From Methylovorus sp. MM2 (GTDB lineage Bacteria; Pseudomonadota; Gammaproteobacteria; Burkholderiales; Methylophilaceae), in NCBI RefSeq assembly GCF_001648895.1, contig NZ_LXUF01000001.1, forward strand, positions 806,001 through 870,000: DNA of 64,000 nt, given 5' to 3'. The position numbers and the translations under genes are program-made. The notes beneath the pieces are model-generated. The model was given only the letters and a program-made list of their open reading frames with translations, searched no databases and was not told where the DNA came from. Shown here one piece after another: positions 17,706-27,940 of this stretch (positions are counted from its first letter, which is position 1; each line of letters starts with the position of its first letter).

Positions 17706-18896
17706 TTAAGGCTTTGTAAGGTTGAGTGCTATCGAGGTCACTTTATTACGACCTGCCTGCTTGGACTCATATAAGGCATTATCTGCTTGCGCCATCAAGG
17801 TTTCCAGTGAGCCATCAAGTGTTTCGCCAATCGCGATGCCAATGCTGAGCGTGGGGCATAAGCCATTCATCGGTAATAGTGATATCGCCTGCTTGAATGT
17901 GCGCTGAAGTCGGCCTGCAACTTCAAGCGCAATCTTTTCTTCTGTTCCTGGCAGAACGATCACGAATTCATCACCCCCCTGACGTGCAAATAAGTCGGAG
18001 GCGCGTAAATGACTGCGGGCGATATCGGCAAATGTTGTGAGTACTTGGTCGCCAAGTGCATGCCCTAGGGTGTCATTCACTATTTTAAAGTGATCTATAT
18101 CGATCACCAATAATGCTGTTGATCTTGCCGGGACTGAATCGCTGCGGCGATTTTCAATAGATTTTTTCACTGCTGCGATAAGCCCTGCGCGATTCAATGC
18201 CGATGTCAGCGGATCTCTTAATGCGCGGCCTATCCAAGCTTGATTCGTATGCTCTACAGCTGTCAGCAAGATACACATGTTCCACAATACGATCGTAATA
18301 ACAGAGACTAGTGCAAAGCCTATATGTGATGGGTTCTGCGTGAATATGGATGTGCCTTCAAGCTGGTGAAAAGTAGCCACAAGTGAGCGAATGATATTCA
18401 TGACGCTAGATGCACCGAACAGCGTGGCTAACACATAAGCTGTACGGATATTTTCTCTACGTGCCATCTTAAAAGCACTACGGCTGATCGTCATGCTGAA
18501 TATGGCTGCACAGGCCGAACTAAGTGCGACACGTTCAGAGAAATGAGAGCTAGCGTCGATCAGAAAGCAATGAACAAGAATGGCTAATAAAAGCAATGCA
18601 AGATGGTAATGCCATGCAAAAGTTCTCTTACAAAACTGACTAAGCGCTACTGAAAGGATGAAATAACCTATTAATACTAGAGTGTTGGCAACAAAGACTG
18701 TGAGAAAATCAGGCGCAAAATCACGCCACGTGAGAAGCAGAATGCCGCAGCCTGCGATCAAATTGCTGCTTCCCCACAAGAATACCCATTGATCGAATCG
18801 TCGTGTAGTTGATGCGGCAATTAATCCTATTCCCATTACAAAAGGAATGAGGCCTATGACTACATAGATCGTTCTAACATCAAGCTGCGTCAGCAT
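17706..18896 (-). CDS. Membrane-bound diguanylate cyclase (GGDEF)
   Basis: A 396-residue inner-membrane protein with about seven hydrophobic segments in residues 8-215, then a GGDEF domain (about 226-390). The catalytic motif GGDEF is intact at 307-311. The product-inhibition site RxxD is present as RASD at 298-301, exactly five residues before GGDEF. It should therefore make cyclic di-GMP and be feedback-controlled. The N-terminal sensor region has no domain I recognise, so the signal is unknown. No EAL domain or partner gene is adjacent. Confidence 0.92.
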   Translation of the reverse strand: MLTQLDVRTIYVVIGLIPFVMGIGLIAASTTRRFDQWVFLWGSSNLIAGCGILLLTWRDFAPDFLTVFVANTLVLIGYFILSVALSQFCKRTFAWHYHLALLLLAILVHCFLIDASSHFSERVALSSACAAIFSMTISRSAFKMARRENIRTAYVLATLFGASSVMNIIRSLVATFHQLEGTSIFTQNPSHIGFALVSVITIVLWNMCILLTAVEHTNQAWIGRALRDPLTSALNRAGLIAAVKKSIENRRSDSVPARSTALLVIDIDHFKIVNDTLGHALGDQVLTTFADIARSHLRASDLFARQGGDEFVIVLPGTEEKIALEVAGRLQRTFKQAISLLPMNGLCPTLSIGIAIGETLDGSLETLMAQADNALYESKQAGRNKVTSIALNLTKP

Positions 18897-19045
18897 AAAT
18901 CTCAGGTTTAAAGAGGTCGTTAAAATGGGACATGGATTATAACCATAAACGATGTATATAAATTCAGATTTGTGTGCGGCTTTATGTAAGGGATATTTAC
19001 ACTTTCTGGTAAAATCTGGTTTTCGCTAACACTCTGAATTCCTTC

Positions 19046-22000
19046 ATGTCTAGCCCTCAAATGATCAGCATCCGCGGTAGTTCTGCTTTATCCCCTTTCC
19101 GTCTTGATAAGATTTTAAATTCGTTGAGGTCAAGCGCGCCTAATGTTGGGCATCTGTATGCGGAGTTTTGGCATTTCGCGTGGAGTGACCAAGGACTTGA
19201 TTCCGTAAAGCAGGAAACACTAAAACAGATTCTGACGTATGGCCCCAAGATGCAGACTGAAGTGCCTGCTGGTGAGTTATTTCTGGTGGTGCCTCGCCCA
19301 GGAACGATTTCCCCTTGGGCATCGCGTGCGACTGATATCGCACGTCATTGTGGGCTGGAGTCGATACAACGGCTGGAGCGTGGTGTGGCTTATTATGTAG
19401 CCACCAAGAATGGCGTGCCGCTTACAGATACTGAAAAGCAGGTTTTGATATCGCTGATTCATGACCGCATGACAGAGGCCGTATTTGCCAGCCTTGCCGA
19501 TGCTGAAAAGCTCTACCATATTGCTACCCCCGTCCCATTAACAACCGTGGACATCCTCACCGGAGGCAAAGCTGCGCTTGATACCGCTAATGCTGATATG
19601 GGCTTGGCTTTATCTCCTGATGAAGTGGATTACCTGTTGCAGAACTTTACGCGTATCGGGCGTAACCCGACCGATGTTGAGTTGATGATGTTCGCACAGG
19701 CTAACTCCGAACACTGTCGCCATAAGATATTCAATGCGGATTGGGTGATTGACGGTATCAAACAGGATAAATCGCTATTTGCGATGATTCGTAATACGCA
19801 TCAACTCAACCCTGGTAAAACCGTAGTTGCCTACTCAGATAACGCTTCTATCGTTGAAGGTGGTTTGACAAGGCGCTTTTACCCGCAAGCTGATGGCAGT
19901 TACAGTTTTGTAGAAGAAGACATGCATTTCCTCATGAAAGTGGAAACGCATAATCACCCAACGGCTATCTCTCCATTTGCTGGTGCAGCGACCGGTGCTG
20001 GCGGTGAGATTCGCGATGAAGGCGCTACAGGTTCTGGCTCTAAGCCAAAAGCAGGATTGTCAGGTTTTTCGGTCTCTAATCTCAATATCCCGGGTTTCAA
20101 ACAGCCTTGGGAGATGGATTCTGGCGACACTGGATATGGCAAGCCTTCACGTATTGCATCGCCATTACAGATCATGATTGATGGCCCACTAGGTGGCGCT
20201 GCGTATAACAATGAATTCGGTCGCCCGAATATCGCAGGTTATTTCCGTACGCTTGAGATCGAGGCTGCTGGTGAAGTGCGCGGCTATCACAAGCCGATTA
20301 TGCTGGCAGGCGGTGTTGGCAATATCTCTGCCAAACACTCGAAAAAGAATCCGATCCCTGATGGCGCATGCCTTATTCAGCTAGGTGGTCCAGCCATGTT
20401 AATCGGTCTTGGTGGTGGTGCTGCATCGAGTATGGATACCGGTGCAAATACAGAAAACCTGGATTTTGATTCAGTACAACGTGGCAACCCGGAGCTTGAG
20501 CGTCGTGCGCAAGAGGTGATCGACCGCTGCTGGCAGTTGGGTGACGAAAACCCTATTCTAAGTATTCATGACGTAGGTGCTGGCGGTATCTCAAATGCTT
20601 TCCCTGAGCTAGTAAATGATGCCGGAGTTGGTGCGTTATTTGAATTGCGTAATGTGCATAACGAAGAGCCAGGGATGTCGCCGCGCGAGCTGTGGAGTAA
20701 TGAGGCGCAGGAGCGTTATGTGATGGCTGTTGCCAGAAAAGACCTCACACGTTTTGCCGAGATATGTGAACGCGAACGTTGCCCCTTTGCTGTCGTCGGG
20801 CACGCGACTGCTGAAAAACATCTGACCGTCGCAGATAGTCATTTCAGCAATCATCCTGTGGATATGGATTTATCGGTGTTGCTTGGCAAACCGCCAAAGA
20901 TGACCCGCGATGTGATGCATACGATACGTGAACTCAGTGCGTTCGATACGAATAAGATCAATCTGAAAGATGCGGCTGAACGTGTCTTAAGACTACCCGG
21001 TGTCGCGGATAAGACATTCCTGATCACCATTGGTGACCGTACAGTAACAGGCTTAATTGCACGCGATCAAATGGTTGGCCCGTGGCAGGTGCCGGTAGCC
21101 GATGTGGCAGTGACATTGGCCGGTTACGAGACATACCGTGGCGAGGCGTTCGCAATTGGTGAAAAAGCACCTTTAGCACTGATCGATGCCCCAGCTTCAG
21201 GACGTATGGCGATTGGCGAAGCCATCACGAATATTGCAGCGAGCCTGATCGATGACATTAGTGACCTCAAGCTCTCTGCCAACTGGATGGCGCCAGCAGG
21301 TCATCCCGGTGAAGATGCAGCATTGTTCGATACAGTAGAAGCGGTTGGTATGGAGCTATGTCCGAAGCTTGGGATTAGCATTCCTGTCGGCAAAGACTCG
21401 ATGAGCATGAAAACGGTGTGGGAAGACAAGGGAGGTAAGAAGGCTGTCACTGCGCCGATATCTCTCGTAGTTACCGCATTCGCACCGACTTCGGATGCAC
21501 GCCAGACATTGACGCCGCAACTCAAGACAGACCAAGGCGAGACAAAACTCATCCTGATTGATTTAGGTGCAGGCAAGAACCGCATGGGAGGCTCTGCGTT
21601 AGCGCAGGTGTATGGCGCTACTGATAATGTATCACCTGATATGGATAGCCCGGAGCGCTTCAAGGCCTTTTTTGAAGCTATACAGATATTGAACCGTGAA
21701 GATAAGCTACTTGCCTATCATGATCGCTCCGACGGTGGTTTGTTCGTCACCTTGGCTGAAATGGCGTTTGCGGGTCGTTGTGGTATCGATATAGATATCA
21801 GCGCACTACTTGGTGATGTAGCCAGCGTGCTTTACAACGAAGAGCTAGGTGCTGTGCTGCAAGTGCGCGCAACTGAGGCCGCCCATATTTGTGCTGAATT
21901 GAATCAAACACTGGATGGCTGTGCCCATATCATCGGCGCACCGGTATTGAATAATCATGGTTTTATCATTCGCCAGCATGGTGAAGTGGTGTTTGCCGAA

Positions 22001-22960
22001 CTGCGCACGACATTACATCGCTTATGGTCCGAGACCACTTACCAGATGCAAAAGCTGCGCGATAACCCTGTATGCGCGCAACAGGAATATGATCGTATCT
22101 TGGATGTGAATGACCCCGGCTTGCATCAATATATGACTTTTGATCTGGCGAACCATATTGAAGCTCCGTATGTGGCGACGGGGGTGCGCCCCAAGATGGC
22201 GGTATTGCGTGAACAAGGTGTGAATGGGCAGGTCGAGATGGCAGCCGCATTCGACCGCGCAGGCTTCCAGTCATATGATGTCCACATGAGCGATATCATC
22301 AGCGGGCGTGTGAGCCTCAAGGATTTTGCAGGTTTTGTAGCGTGCGGTGGTTTCTCCTATGGCGATGTATTAGGTGCTGGTGAAGGTTGGGCAAAATCCA
22401 TCCTGTTCAACTCACGTGCTCGCGATGAGTTTTCTGCCTTCTTCCAGCGGGAGGACAGCTTCTCACTAGGCGTATGTAATGGCTGTCAGATGATGAGTAA
22501 TTTAAGCAGTATCATCCCAGGTGCTGAGCAATGGCCGCATTTCGTGCGTAACAAATCTGAACAGTTCGAGGCACGCTTTGCCATGGTAGAGATCATGGAA
22601 TCGCCATCATTGTTCTTTAATATGATGGCTGGTAGCCGTATGCCTGTTGCCGTTGCACATGGTGAAGGTTTTGCGGAATTTTCTTCAGCGAGCGCTGTCC
22701 AAAATGCGCTCGATGATAAGTTGGTCAGTGTACGTTTCGTTGATAATAGCGGTCAGCCTACTGAGGTTTATCCGTTCAACCCAAATGGTTCGCCACAGGG
22801 TATTACCGGATTAACGACAAAAGATGGCCGTTTTAGTATTATGATGCCGCATCCAGAGCGCGTTTTTAGAGCCGTGCAACACTCATGGCACCCTGAAGGT
22901 TGGGGCGAAGATTCACCTTGGATACGCATGTTCCGTAATGCAAGAAAGTATATTGGCTAA
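19046..22960 (+). CDS. purL: Phosphoribosylformylglycinamidine synthase (single-chain)
   Basis: A 1304-residue purine biosynthesis enzyme that converts FGAR and glutamine to FGAM. This is the large single-chain type: an N-terminal PurS-like part, two AIRS-like ATP-binding halves ([30 protein letters not shown]) and a C-terminal glutaminase. The glutaminase nucleophile is Cys1144 in [12 protein letters not shown], and the His/Glu pair lies in [10 protein letters not shown]. Its length fits the gammaproteobacterial and betaproteobacterial family. No strong Shine-Dalgarno is visible; a start five codons later (19061) is possible. Confidence 0.97.
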   Translation: MSSPQMISIRGSSALSPFRLDKILNSLRSSAPNVGHLYAEFWHFAWSDQGLDSVKQETLKQILTYGPKMQTEVPAGELFLVVPRPGTISPWASRATDIARHCGLESIQRLERGVAYYVATKNGVPLTDTEKQVLISLIHDRMTEAVFASLADAEKLYHIATPVPLTTVDILTGGKAALDTANADMGLALSPDEVDYLLQNFTRIGRNPTDVELMMFAQANSEHCRHKIFNADWVIDGIKQDKSLFAMIRNTHQLNPGKTVVAYSDNASIVEGGLTRRFYPQADGSYSFVEEDMHFLMKVETHNHPTAISPFAGAATGAGGEIRDEGATGSGSKPKAGLSGFSVSNLNIPGFKQPWEMDSGDTGYGKPSRIASPLQIMIDGPLGGAAYNNEFGRPNIAGYFRTLEIEAAGEVRGYHKPIMLAGGVGNISAKHSKKNPIPDGACLIQLGGPAMLIGLGGGAASSMDTGANTENLDFDSVQRGNPELERRAQEVIDRCWQLGDENPILSIHDVGAGGISNAFPELVNDAGVGALFELRNVHNEEPGMSPRELWSNEAQERYVMAVARKDLTRFAEICERERCPFAVVGHATAEKHLTVADSHFSNHPVDMDLSVLLGKPPKMTRDVMHTIRELSAFDTNKINLKDAAERVLRLPGVADKTFLITIGDRTVTGLIARDQMVGPWQVPVADVAVTLAGYETYRGEAFAIGEKAPLALIDAPASGRMAIGEAITNIAASLIDDISDLKLSANWMAPAGHPGEDAALFDTVEAVGMELCPKLGISIPVGKDSMSMKTVWEDKGGKKAVTAPISLVVTAFAPTSDARQTLTPQLKTDQGETKLILIDLGAGKNRMGGSALAQVYGATDNVSPDMDSPERFKAFFEAIQILNREDKLLAYHDRSDGGLFVTLAEMAFAGRCGIDIDISALLGDVASVLYNEELGAVLQVRATEAAHICAELNQTLDGCAHIIGAPVLNNHGFIIRQHGEVVFAELRTTLHRLWSETTYQMQKLRDNPVCAQQEYDRILDVNDPGLHQYMTFDLANHIEAPYVATGVRPKMAVLREQGVNGQVEMAAAFDRAGFQSYDVHMSDIISGRVSLKDFAGFVACGGFSYGDVLGAGEGWAKSILFNSRARDEFSAFFQREDSFSLGVCNGCQMMSNLSSIIPGAEQWPHFVRNKSEQFEARFAMVEIMESPSLFFNMMAGSRMPVAVAHGEGFAEFSSASAVQNALDDKLVSVRFVDNSGQPTEVYPFNPNGSPQGITGLTTKDGRFSIMMPHPERVFRAVQHSWHPEGWGEDSPWIRMFRNARKYIG

Positions 22961-22999
22961 AAACCCATGTAGTTTAAATATTATAAGAAGGCGGGAAAA

Positions 23000-23497
23000 A
23001 TGGAGATGATAAAAGCAGTAATCGTTGCAGTGACACTCAGTATTTCGATGTTGATAGTGCCATTCTCAGCCTATGCGTTGAGTGGTGATGAGCAGGTCGA
23101 GTTTACTGATGCCCTAGGTACAGGCAACATGAAGATCGTTAAGAAATACTTCAAAAACGGCGTTAACGTCAATGATTTATATTTTGCATGGTCTCCATTA
23201 CAGATCGCAGCGAATAAAGGCCAACTGAAAGTCGTTCAATATCTGGTTGAGAAAGGTGCTGATGTTAACTACAAACATCCGATCACTAAAATGACAGCCA
23301 TGCATTTGGCCGCAGTCGATGGGTATGAGGATGTCACTAAATACCTGTTGGCACACGGTGCCGATCTTGAGATGAAATTGCGAGGTAATGTTTCTATCTT
23401 GCGCGCAGTGACTGATACCGGTAACACCAAGATGGTCGATCTTTTAGTCGCGGCTGGTGCCACCGATGATGGTTGCCAAGCTGAAAAGTGTAACTAG
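23000..23497 (+). CDS. Exported ankyrin-repeat protein
   Basis: A 165-residue protein with a signal peptide (about residues 1-27, ending PFSAYA). At least three ankyrin repeats follow: WSPLQIAANKGQLKVVQYLV, MTAMHLAAVDGYEDVTKYLL and VSILRAVTDTGNTKMVDLLV. These repeats mediate protein-protein contact. Two Cys sit at the very C terminus. It is directly upstream of the fccA-like gene (50-base gap) and may belong to that cluster. No partner can be named. Confidence 0.85.
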   Translation: MEMIKAVIVAVTLSISMLIVPFSAYALSGDEQVEFTDALGTGNMKIVKKYFKNGVNVNDLYFAWSPLQIAANKGQLKVVQYLVEKGADVNYKHPITKMTAMHLAAVDGYEDVTKYLLAHGADLEMKLRGNVSILRAVTDTGNTKMVDLLVAAGATDDGCQAEKCN

Positions 23498-23547
23498 TTA
23501 GTCTTGTACTAGGTATCCATACCTCACATCATTAATTTGGTATTGAT

Positions 23548-23934
23548 ATGCCAGAACTAATGAGATCGCAGTTATCAGGCATTCGCTTTTGCATCGGCAT
23601 GATTACTTTGCTTGCAAGCGCGAATGTCTGGTCTGCACCAGAATTTACTCCCCATATTAAAACCCTCGCGGCCTCATGCGCTGCTTGTCATGGAACTAAT
23701 GGTAATAGCGTAGGCGGCACGCCGGTACTGGCGGGTTTAGATCAAACGCATTTTATCTCGCAGATGCAGGCTTTTCGTTCAGGTGAACGGACATCGACTG
23801 TGATGCATCATCATGCAAAAGGGCTGACGGTCGACGAGATCGAACAGTTAGCTGTTTATTTTTCTGCGCAAAAACGCGCCATCGCGGTGATGCCCCCGCA
23901 TCAAAAACTCGATACTGCACACCATGTCGATTGA
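23548..23934 (+). CDS. fccA: Cytochrome c subunit of flavocytochrome c sulfide dehydrogenase
   Basis: A 128-residue exported c-type cytochrome. A signal segment (about 12-29, ending VWSA) is followed by the haem motif CAACH at 44-48, and Met86 in STVMHHHAKGLT is the likely sixth ligand. One haem only, whereas some FccA are dihaem. The last 11 bases overlap the FccB-like flavoprotein gene, and such pairs form flavocytochrome c, which oxidises sulfide and reduces cytochrome c in the periplasm. Another c553-type role is possible if judged alone; the pairing decides the call. Confidence 0.85.
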   Translation: MPELMRSQLSGIRFCIGMITLLASANVWSAPEFTPHIKTLAASCAACHGTNGNSVGGTPVLAGLDQTHFISQMQAFRSGERTSTVMHHHAKGLTVDEIEQLAVYFSAQKRAIAVMPPHQKLDTAHHVD

Positions 23935-25192
23935 TCGTCGTGATTTTATTAAGCTTGCCGCAGGCACTGGCCTAATCAGTGTCATACCTGCTTTTGCCGC
24001 AAATAGTAAGAAAAAAACGATAGGTCGTGTGGTCATCATCGGCGGTGGTTTTGCCGGGGCGACTGCGGCCAAATACCTTAGCATGTGGGGTCAGGGTCGC
24101 GTTGAAGTAGTTGTTATCGAGCAGAATGCGCAATTTGTCTCATGCCCTGTGAGTAATCTTATTCTTGGCGGTAGCAAGCAATTAGACGATATTACTTTTG
24201 GCTACGGCATGCTCAAAAGTCACTATGATATTCGCTGGGTAAATGATCAAGTGACGGGCATAGATCCACAAGCCAAGAAGATTAATATGGTGCGTGGTGT
24301 GATGACCTACGATAAGCTTATCATCGCGCCCGGAGTCGATTTTATCTATGCGCAATTGCCCATGCTGCAATCCTCGGATGCGCAGGTACAAGTGCCGCAT
24401 GCGTGGAAAGCCGGTGAGCAGACTGTCAATCTGCGCAAGCAGCTTGAGGCTATGGCAGATGGCGGTGTCTTTGTCATTAGCATCCCCAAGGTGCCTTTCC
24501 GCTGCCCACCAGGCCCTTATGAGCGTGTTTGCCAAGTGGCGTTCTACCTCCAGCAACATAAACCAAAATCAAAGATCATCGTGCTCGATGCCAACCCTGA
24601 GATCGTTTCTAAAAAAGGGCTGTTCACCAAAGTCTGGGCGGAGATGTATGCGGGTATGGTGGATTATCGCCCCAATAGCACTGTTGTGGATGTCGATGTC
24701 GCAACAAGAACAGTACAGACAGAGTTTGAAACAGTAAAAGCCGATGTGCTGAATATTATTCCGCCACAGCGTGCGGGTAAGCCTGCACAAATGGTGGGCG
24801 CTGCCAATATTGATAAACGCTGGTGCGAGGTTGATTTTCTCACTTATGAATCTAAAGTAATTCCCGATGTCCATATTATTGGTGACTCGGTCTCTGCGGC
24901 GCTGCCTAAGTCGGCGCATATGGCGACATCGCAGGCGCGGATATGTGCAAACGCGATTATCTACTTGATGAACAATGAGATGCCTGATGCTACTCCCGTG
25001 TTTGCCAATACCTGCTATAGCTATGTGAATGACACCATGGCGATGCATGTCGCGAACGTATACCGCTATGACGCTGAAAAGAAAATCATGGTGTCAGCCG
25101 AGAGTGGTGGCGTCTCAGATAAACCTTCTGAAGAAGAAGGTAACTACGCAAGATATTGGGCACAGAATATATGGTCTGATGCCCTGACTTAA
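23924..25192 (+). CDS. fccB: Flavoprotein subunit of flavocytochrome c sulfide dehydrogenase
   Basis: A 422-residue Tat-exported FAD protein: the twin-arginine motif is DRRDFIK and the signal ends near PAFA. The FAD fold begins VVIIGGGFAGATAAKYL. Residues that define the family are present: Cys74 in FVSCPVSN aligns with the covalent FAD cysteine, and Cys194 (FRCPPGPYERV) and Cys301 (RWCEVDF) align with the redox-active disulfide of the Allochromatium enzyme. The C-terminal FCSD block contains NTCYSYV. It should oxidise sulfide to sulfur or polysulfide. It overlaps fccA by 11 bases. Confidence 0.92.
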   Translation: MSIDRRDFIKLAAGTGLISVIPAFAANSKKKTIGRVVIIGGGFAGATAAKYLSMWGQGRVEVVVIEQNAQFVSCPVSNLILGGSKQLDDITFGYGMLKSHYDIRWVNDQVTGIDPQAKKINMVRGVMTYDKLIIAPGVDFIYAQLPMLQSSDAQVQVPHAWKAGEQTVNLRKQLEAMADGGVFVISIPKVPFRCPPGPYERVCQVAFYLQQHKPKSKIIVLDANPEIVSKKGLFTKVWAEMYAGMVDYRPNSTVVDVDVATRTVQTEFETVKADVLNIIPPQRAGKPAQMVGAANIDKRWCEVDFLTYESKVIPDVHIIGDSVSAALPKSAHMATSQARICANAIIYLMNNEMPDATPVFANTCYSYVNDTMAMHVANVYRYDAEKKIMVSAESGGVSDKPSEEEGNYARYWAQNIWSDALT

Positions 25193-25209
25193 CTTCAAGG
25201 GCCTGAAGC

Positions 25210-26427
25210 ATGATGGCAAGATATTTTAGATATATATGGTTTGTTTGCCTGTTCCCGCTGTTTGCCTATGCCGATATGGCAAGCATCGCTGAAGTGCCTA
25301 AAGACCCTGCTGTCGCACTTAAATTACCTATAGGTTTCAAGGCGCAGGTTTTTGCCAAAATCACTAATATGGGTGGAAGCACGGCTAGAGGCTACTTTCG
25401 TGGTGCAAGGATGATGGCGTTCGATGCAGAAGGTAATCTCTATCTGTCGCTAGGGTTGGATAACAAAGTCGTCATGCTCCCGGATCGTAACCATGATGGC
25501 TACGCAGATGAGGTCGTGATAGTCGCCGAGAATCTGAATGCGCCAAATGGTCTGACTTTTGTCGACGGCAAGCTGTTTGTAGCAAATCAGGATGGCGTCG
25601 TCAGGCTGGAGCGTAAAGATGGAAAGTGGCCTGCGAGCAGTGTAACGCCGATTATCAGTGGTCTTGCGACAGGTGGACACACACTCAAAACCATCAAACT
25701 CGGGCCTGATGGCTATCTGTATATCAATGTAGGCTCAAGCTGTAATGTATGTGTCGAGAGTGATCCTTTCAGGGCCACCATATTGCGTTATACCGTAGAG
25801 GGCAAACCCGCTGGTGCGGTGGAAACCGTAGGCTGGCACAAGCCCAATCCGGTTTGGGCGACAGGTCTGCGCAATTCGCAAGGGTTTGCATGGCATCCGC
25901 AGACTGGTGCAATGTTCGCTACTAATAATGGCGCAGACCTTCGCTCTGATACTAAAGGCGGTAAGGGGAATGATGACCTGCCGCCAGAGCACCTGAACCG
26001 AATTCAACCCGGTAAGAACTATGGCTGGCCACATTGTTGGGGTAATCGGTTCGCTGATCCTAATTTCGCAGGCCCGCCTGAGTTCTGCGCTAATATGGAG
26101 GTACCGGAGATTACATTTACTGCGCACTCAACGCCTATTGGCATTACCTTTTTGGATAAAGCGAATTTCCCAGCAGAATATAAGACGGATGCTGTTGTTG
26201 CCTTGCACGGTTCATGGAATCGCGGTGAGTTGTCAGGCTACAAGCTGGTACGTGTGAAATTTAATCAGGATAAACCGATCATGGTCGAAGATTTTGTCAC
26301 GGGCTGGCTGGATGAGCATAGCGCATGGGGTCGTCCGGTCGATGTGCTGGTTGGCCCTGACGGTGCTTTATATGTTTCGGATGACAGGGCGGGGATGGTG
26401 TACCGTATTACCTATGGCAAAAAATGA
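25210..26427 (+). CDS. PQQ-dependent sugar/sorbosone dehydrogenase-like beta-propeller
   Basis: A 405-residue exported protein (signal about 1-21, ending FAYA). It has the six-bladed propeller of the GSDH/sorbosone dehydrogenase family: RMMAFDAEGNLYLSLG, LNAPNGLTFVDGKLFVANQ, LGPDGYLYINVGSSCNVC, and GKNYGWPHCWGNRF, then VGPDGALYVSDDRAG. Relatives bind PQQ and oxidise aldoses or aldehydes in the periplasm. The substrate here is unknown. It starts 17 bases after fccB, suggesting one transcript and possibly shared use of the cytochrome as electron acceptor. Confidence 0.82.
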   Translation: MMARYFRYIWFVCLFPLFAYADMASIAEVPKDPAVALKLPIGFKAQVFAKITNMGGSTARGYFRGARMMAFDAEGNLYLSLGLDNKVVMLPDRNHDGYADEVVIVAENLNAPNGLTFVDGKLFVANQDGVVRLERKDGKWPASSVTPIISGLATGGHTLKTIKLGPDGYLYINVGSSCNVCVESDPFRATILRYTVEGKPAGAVETVGWHKPNPVWATGLRNSQGFAWHPQTGAMFATNNGADLRSDTKGGKGNDDLPPEHLNRIQPGKNYGWPHCWGNRFADPNFAGPPEFCANMEVPEITFTAHSTPIGITFLDKANFPAEYKTDAVVALHGSWNRGELSGYKLVRVKFNQDKPIMVEDFVTGWLDEHSAWGRPVDVLVGPDGALYVSDDRAGMVYRITYGKK

Positions 26428-26458
26428 GCCGCATGAATAAAGAGAAAGTAGGATAAAT

Positions 26459-27040
26459 ATGTACAAATCGATCTATAGGATGATGTTTGCTGTCGGCATG
26501 GTGATCGCTGTCAATGCGCATGCCAAGGATGCTGAACCATCGGCAGCACCTGCAAATATGCTGTTCTACATGAACCCTAGCGAATATGCACATCCCATCA
26601 AGTTATGGCATTTTTATCATGATTACTGGTATGAGCAGGGGCCAGCAGTTGAGCCGGTCGCAAAAGAGGTGTTTGGCTCGGCCTTCGGCAATGCGGATAT
26701 GTGTACGAGTAATCGTATCGGCAATGCGCTGGTGCTACTCAAGCCTGATATGGTCTATAACCCGCATATGAGTATCTTCTACGGCAAGATTACCGCCTAT
26801 GTATTCTCCGGCAGTGGCAAACCGATGGGCATCTATGAAGGTAACTCTGAAAGGGTTGGCTACATCGATGTGGTACCCGCCTATCAGGTAGCGACAGCTT
26901 ATAAACTGGCGCTTGAAGACGCAGTTAAAAAGATGAAGACAGATGCATCGCTGCAAAACGTCATCGCGAACGGTATTCCTGCCAGCGAGACAAGTACCCC
27001 TTGTGCTATGGTGAGTGTGTTATCCCCTATAAAAAAATAA
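26459..27040 (+). CDS. Exported protein of unknown function in the fcc cluster
   Basis: A 193-residue protein with a signal peptide (about 1-22, ending VNAHA). The mature part is rich in aromatic residues (LFYMNPSEYAHPIKLWHFYH), contains two cysteines (in ADMCTSN and STPCAMV) that could form a disulfide, and has a strand-rich centre (HMSIFYGKITAYVFSGSG). I recognise no domain. The position between two propeller genes, with gaps of 31 and 44 bases, argues for a role in the same periplasmic pathway. Confidence 0.75.
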   Translation: MYKSIYRMMFAVGMVIAVNAHAKDAEPSAAPANMLFYMNPSEYAHPIKLWHFYHDYWYEQGPAVEPVAKEVFGSAFGNADMCTSNRIGNALVLLKPDMVYNPHMSIFYGKITAYVFSGSGKPMGIYEGNSERVGYIDVVPAYQVATAYKLALEDAVKKMKTDASLQNVIANGIPASETSTPCAMVSVLSPIKK

Positions 27041-27084
27041 GCATATTTATGCATTAAGTTGTTCCACTGAGGAGAAGTAACATC

Positions 27085-27936
27085 ATGAATAAGAAAACGA
27101 TATTACGTAGCACGCTATTGGCCGCTTTGCTTGTATCAGCAAGCATGGCAACAGCACATGAAATCAAAAATATCACCGGTTTTAAGACACCAGAATCTGT
27201 CATTACCGGTAAAGATGGTCGAGTCTATGTTTCAGAGATCGGCGAATTCAATAAAGATGGCGATGGACAGATCAGCGTGATCGATGCTGATGCTAAGGTC
27301 AGTGTCTTTGCAAGCGGTATGGATGACCCCAAAGGGCTTGCGTTCATCGGCAAGGATTTATATGTGGCCGACAAGGTGCGTATTCTCAAGATCACACCTG
27401 ATGGTAAGTGGACAGTATTGGCCGCCAAAGAGGCTTTTCCTGAAACGCCCCAGTTCTTGAATGATTTGGTTGCCGATAAAAAAGGTAATCTGTATGTCAG
27501 CGATAGTGGCGATATGACCACTGGCGGCGCTATCTACAAAGTAGATTCAGCAGGTAAAGTGAAACTGATTACTAGCACCAAGCAGGATGATCGTATTCAG
27601 GCACCAAATGGTTTGCTCCTTGAGGGAAAAGATCATCTGCTGGAAGTTGATTTTGCAACTGGTGAACTCTATCGCGTGAATATCGCTTCAGGTGCGCTGA
27701 CCAAGATCGCTGAAGGTTTTGGCGGAGGTGATGGTCTTGTACGCGCTAAAGATGGACAGTTATACATCAGTGATTTCAAGGGTGGCAAGGTATACAAAGC
27801 TGATTTTCAGGGTCATGTGGAGCTGATCAAAGAAGGTTACCAGCAATCTGCTGATATCGTCTTATCTGCTGACGGCAAATCATTGATTGTTCCTGAGATG
27901 AAAACCGGCACTGTTATTTGGCTACATCTGCATTAA
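27085..27936 (+). CDS. SMP-30/gluconolactonase-like exported beta-propeller
   Basis: A 283-residue periplasmic protein with a signal peptide (about 1-24, ending ATA before HE). Repeated blades of the type KGLAFIGKDLYVADK, LVADKKGNLYVSDSGD and LVRAKDGQLYISDFKGG mark an SMP-30/lactonase-like six-bladed propeller. Relatives hydrolyse sugar lactones with a bound divalent metal. Next to a PQQ-dehydrogenase-like gene a lactonase would be a sensible second step, but the catalytic residues cannot be assigned safely. Good Shine-Dalgarno GAGGAG. Confidence 0.78.
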   Translation: MNKKTILRSTLLAALLVSASMATAHEIKNITGFKTPESVITGKDGRVYVSEIGEFNKDGDGQISVIDADAKVSVFASGMDDPKGLAFIGKDLYVADKVRILKITPDGKWTVLAAKEAFPETPQFLNDLVADKKGNLYVSDSGDMTTGGAIYKVDSAGKVKLITSTKQDDRIQAPNGLLLEGKDHLLEVDFATGELYRVNIASGALTKIAEGFGGGDGLVRAKDGQLYISDFKGGKVYKADFQGHVELIKEGYQQSADIVLSADGKSLIVPEMKTGTVIWLHLH

Positions 27937-27940
27937 TCTC

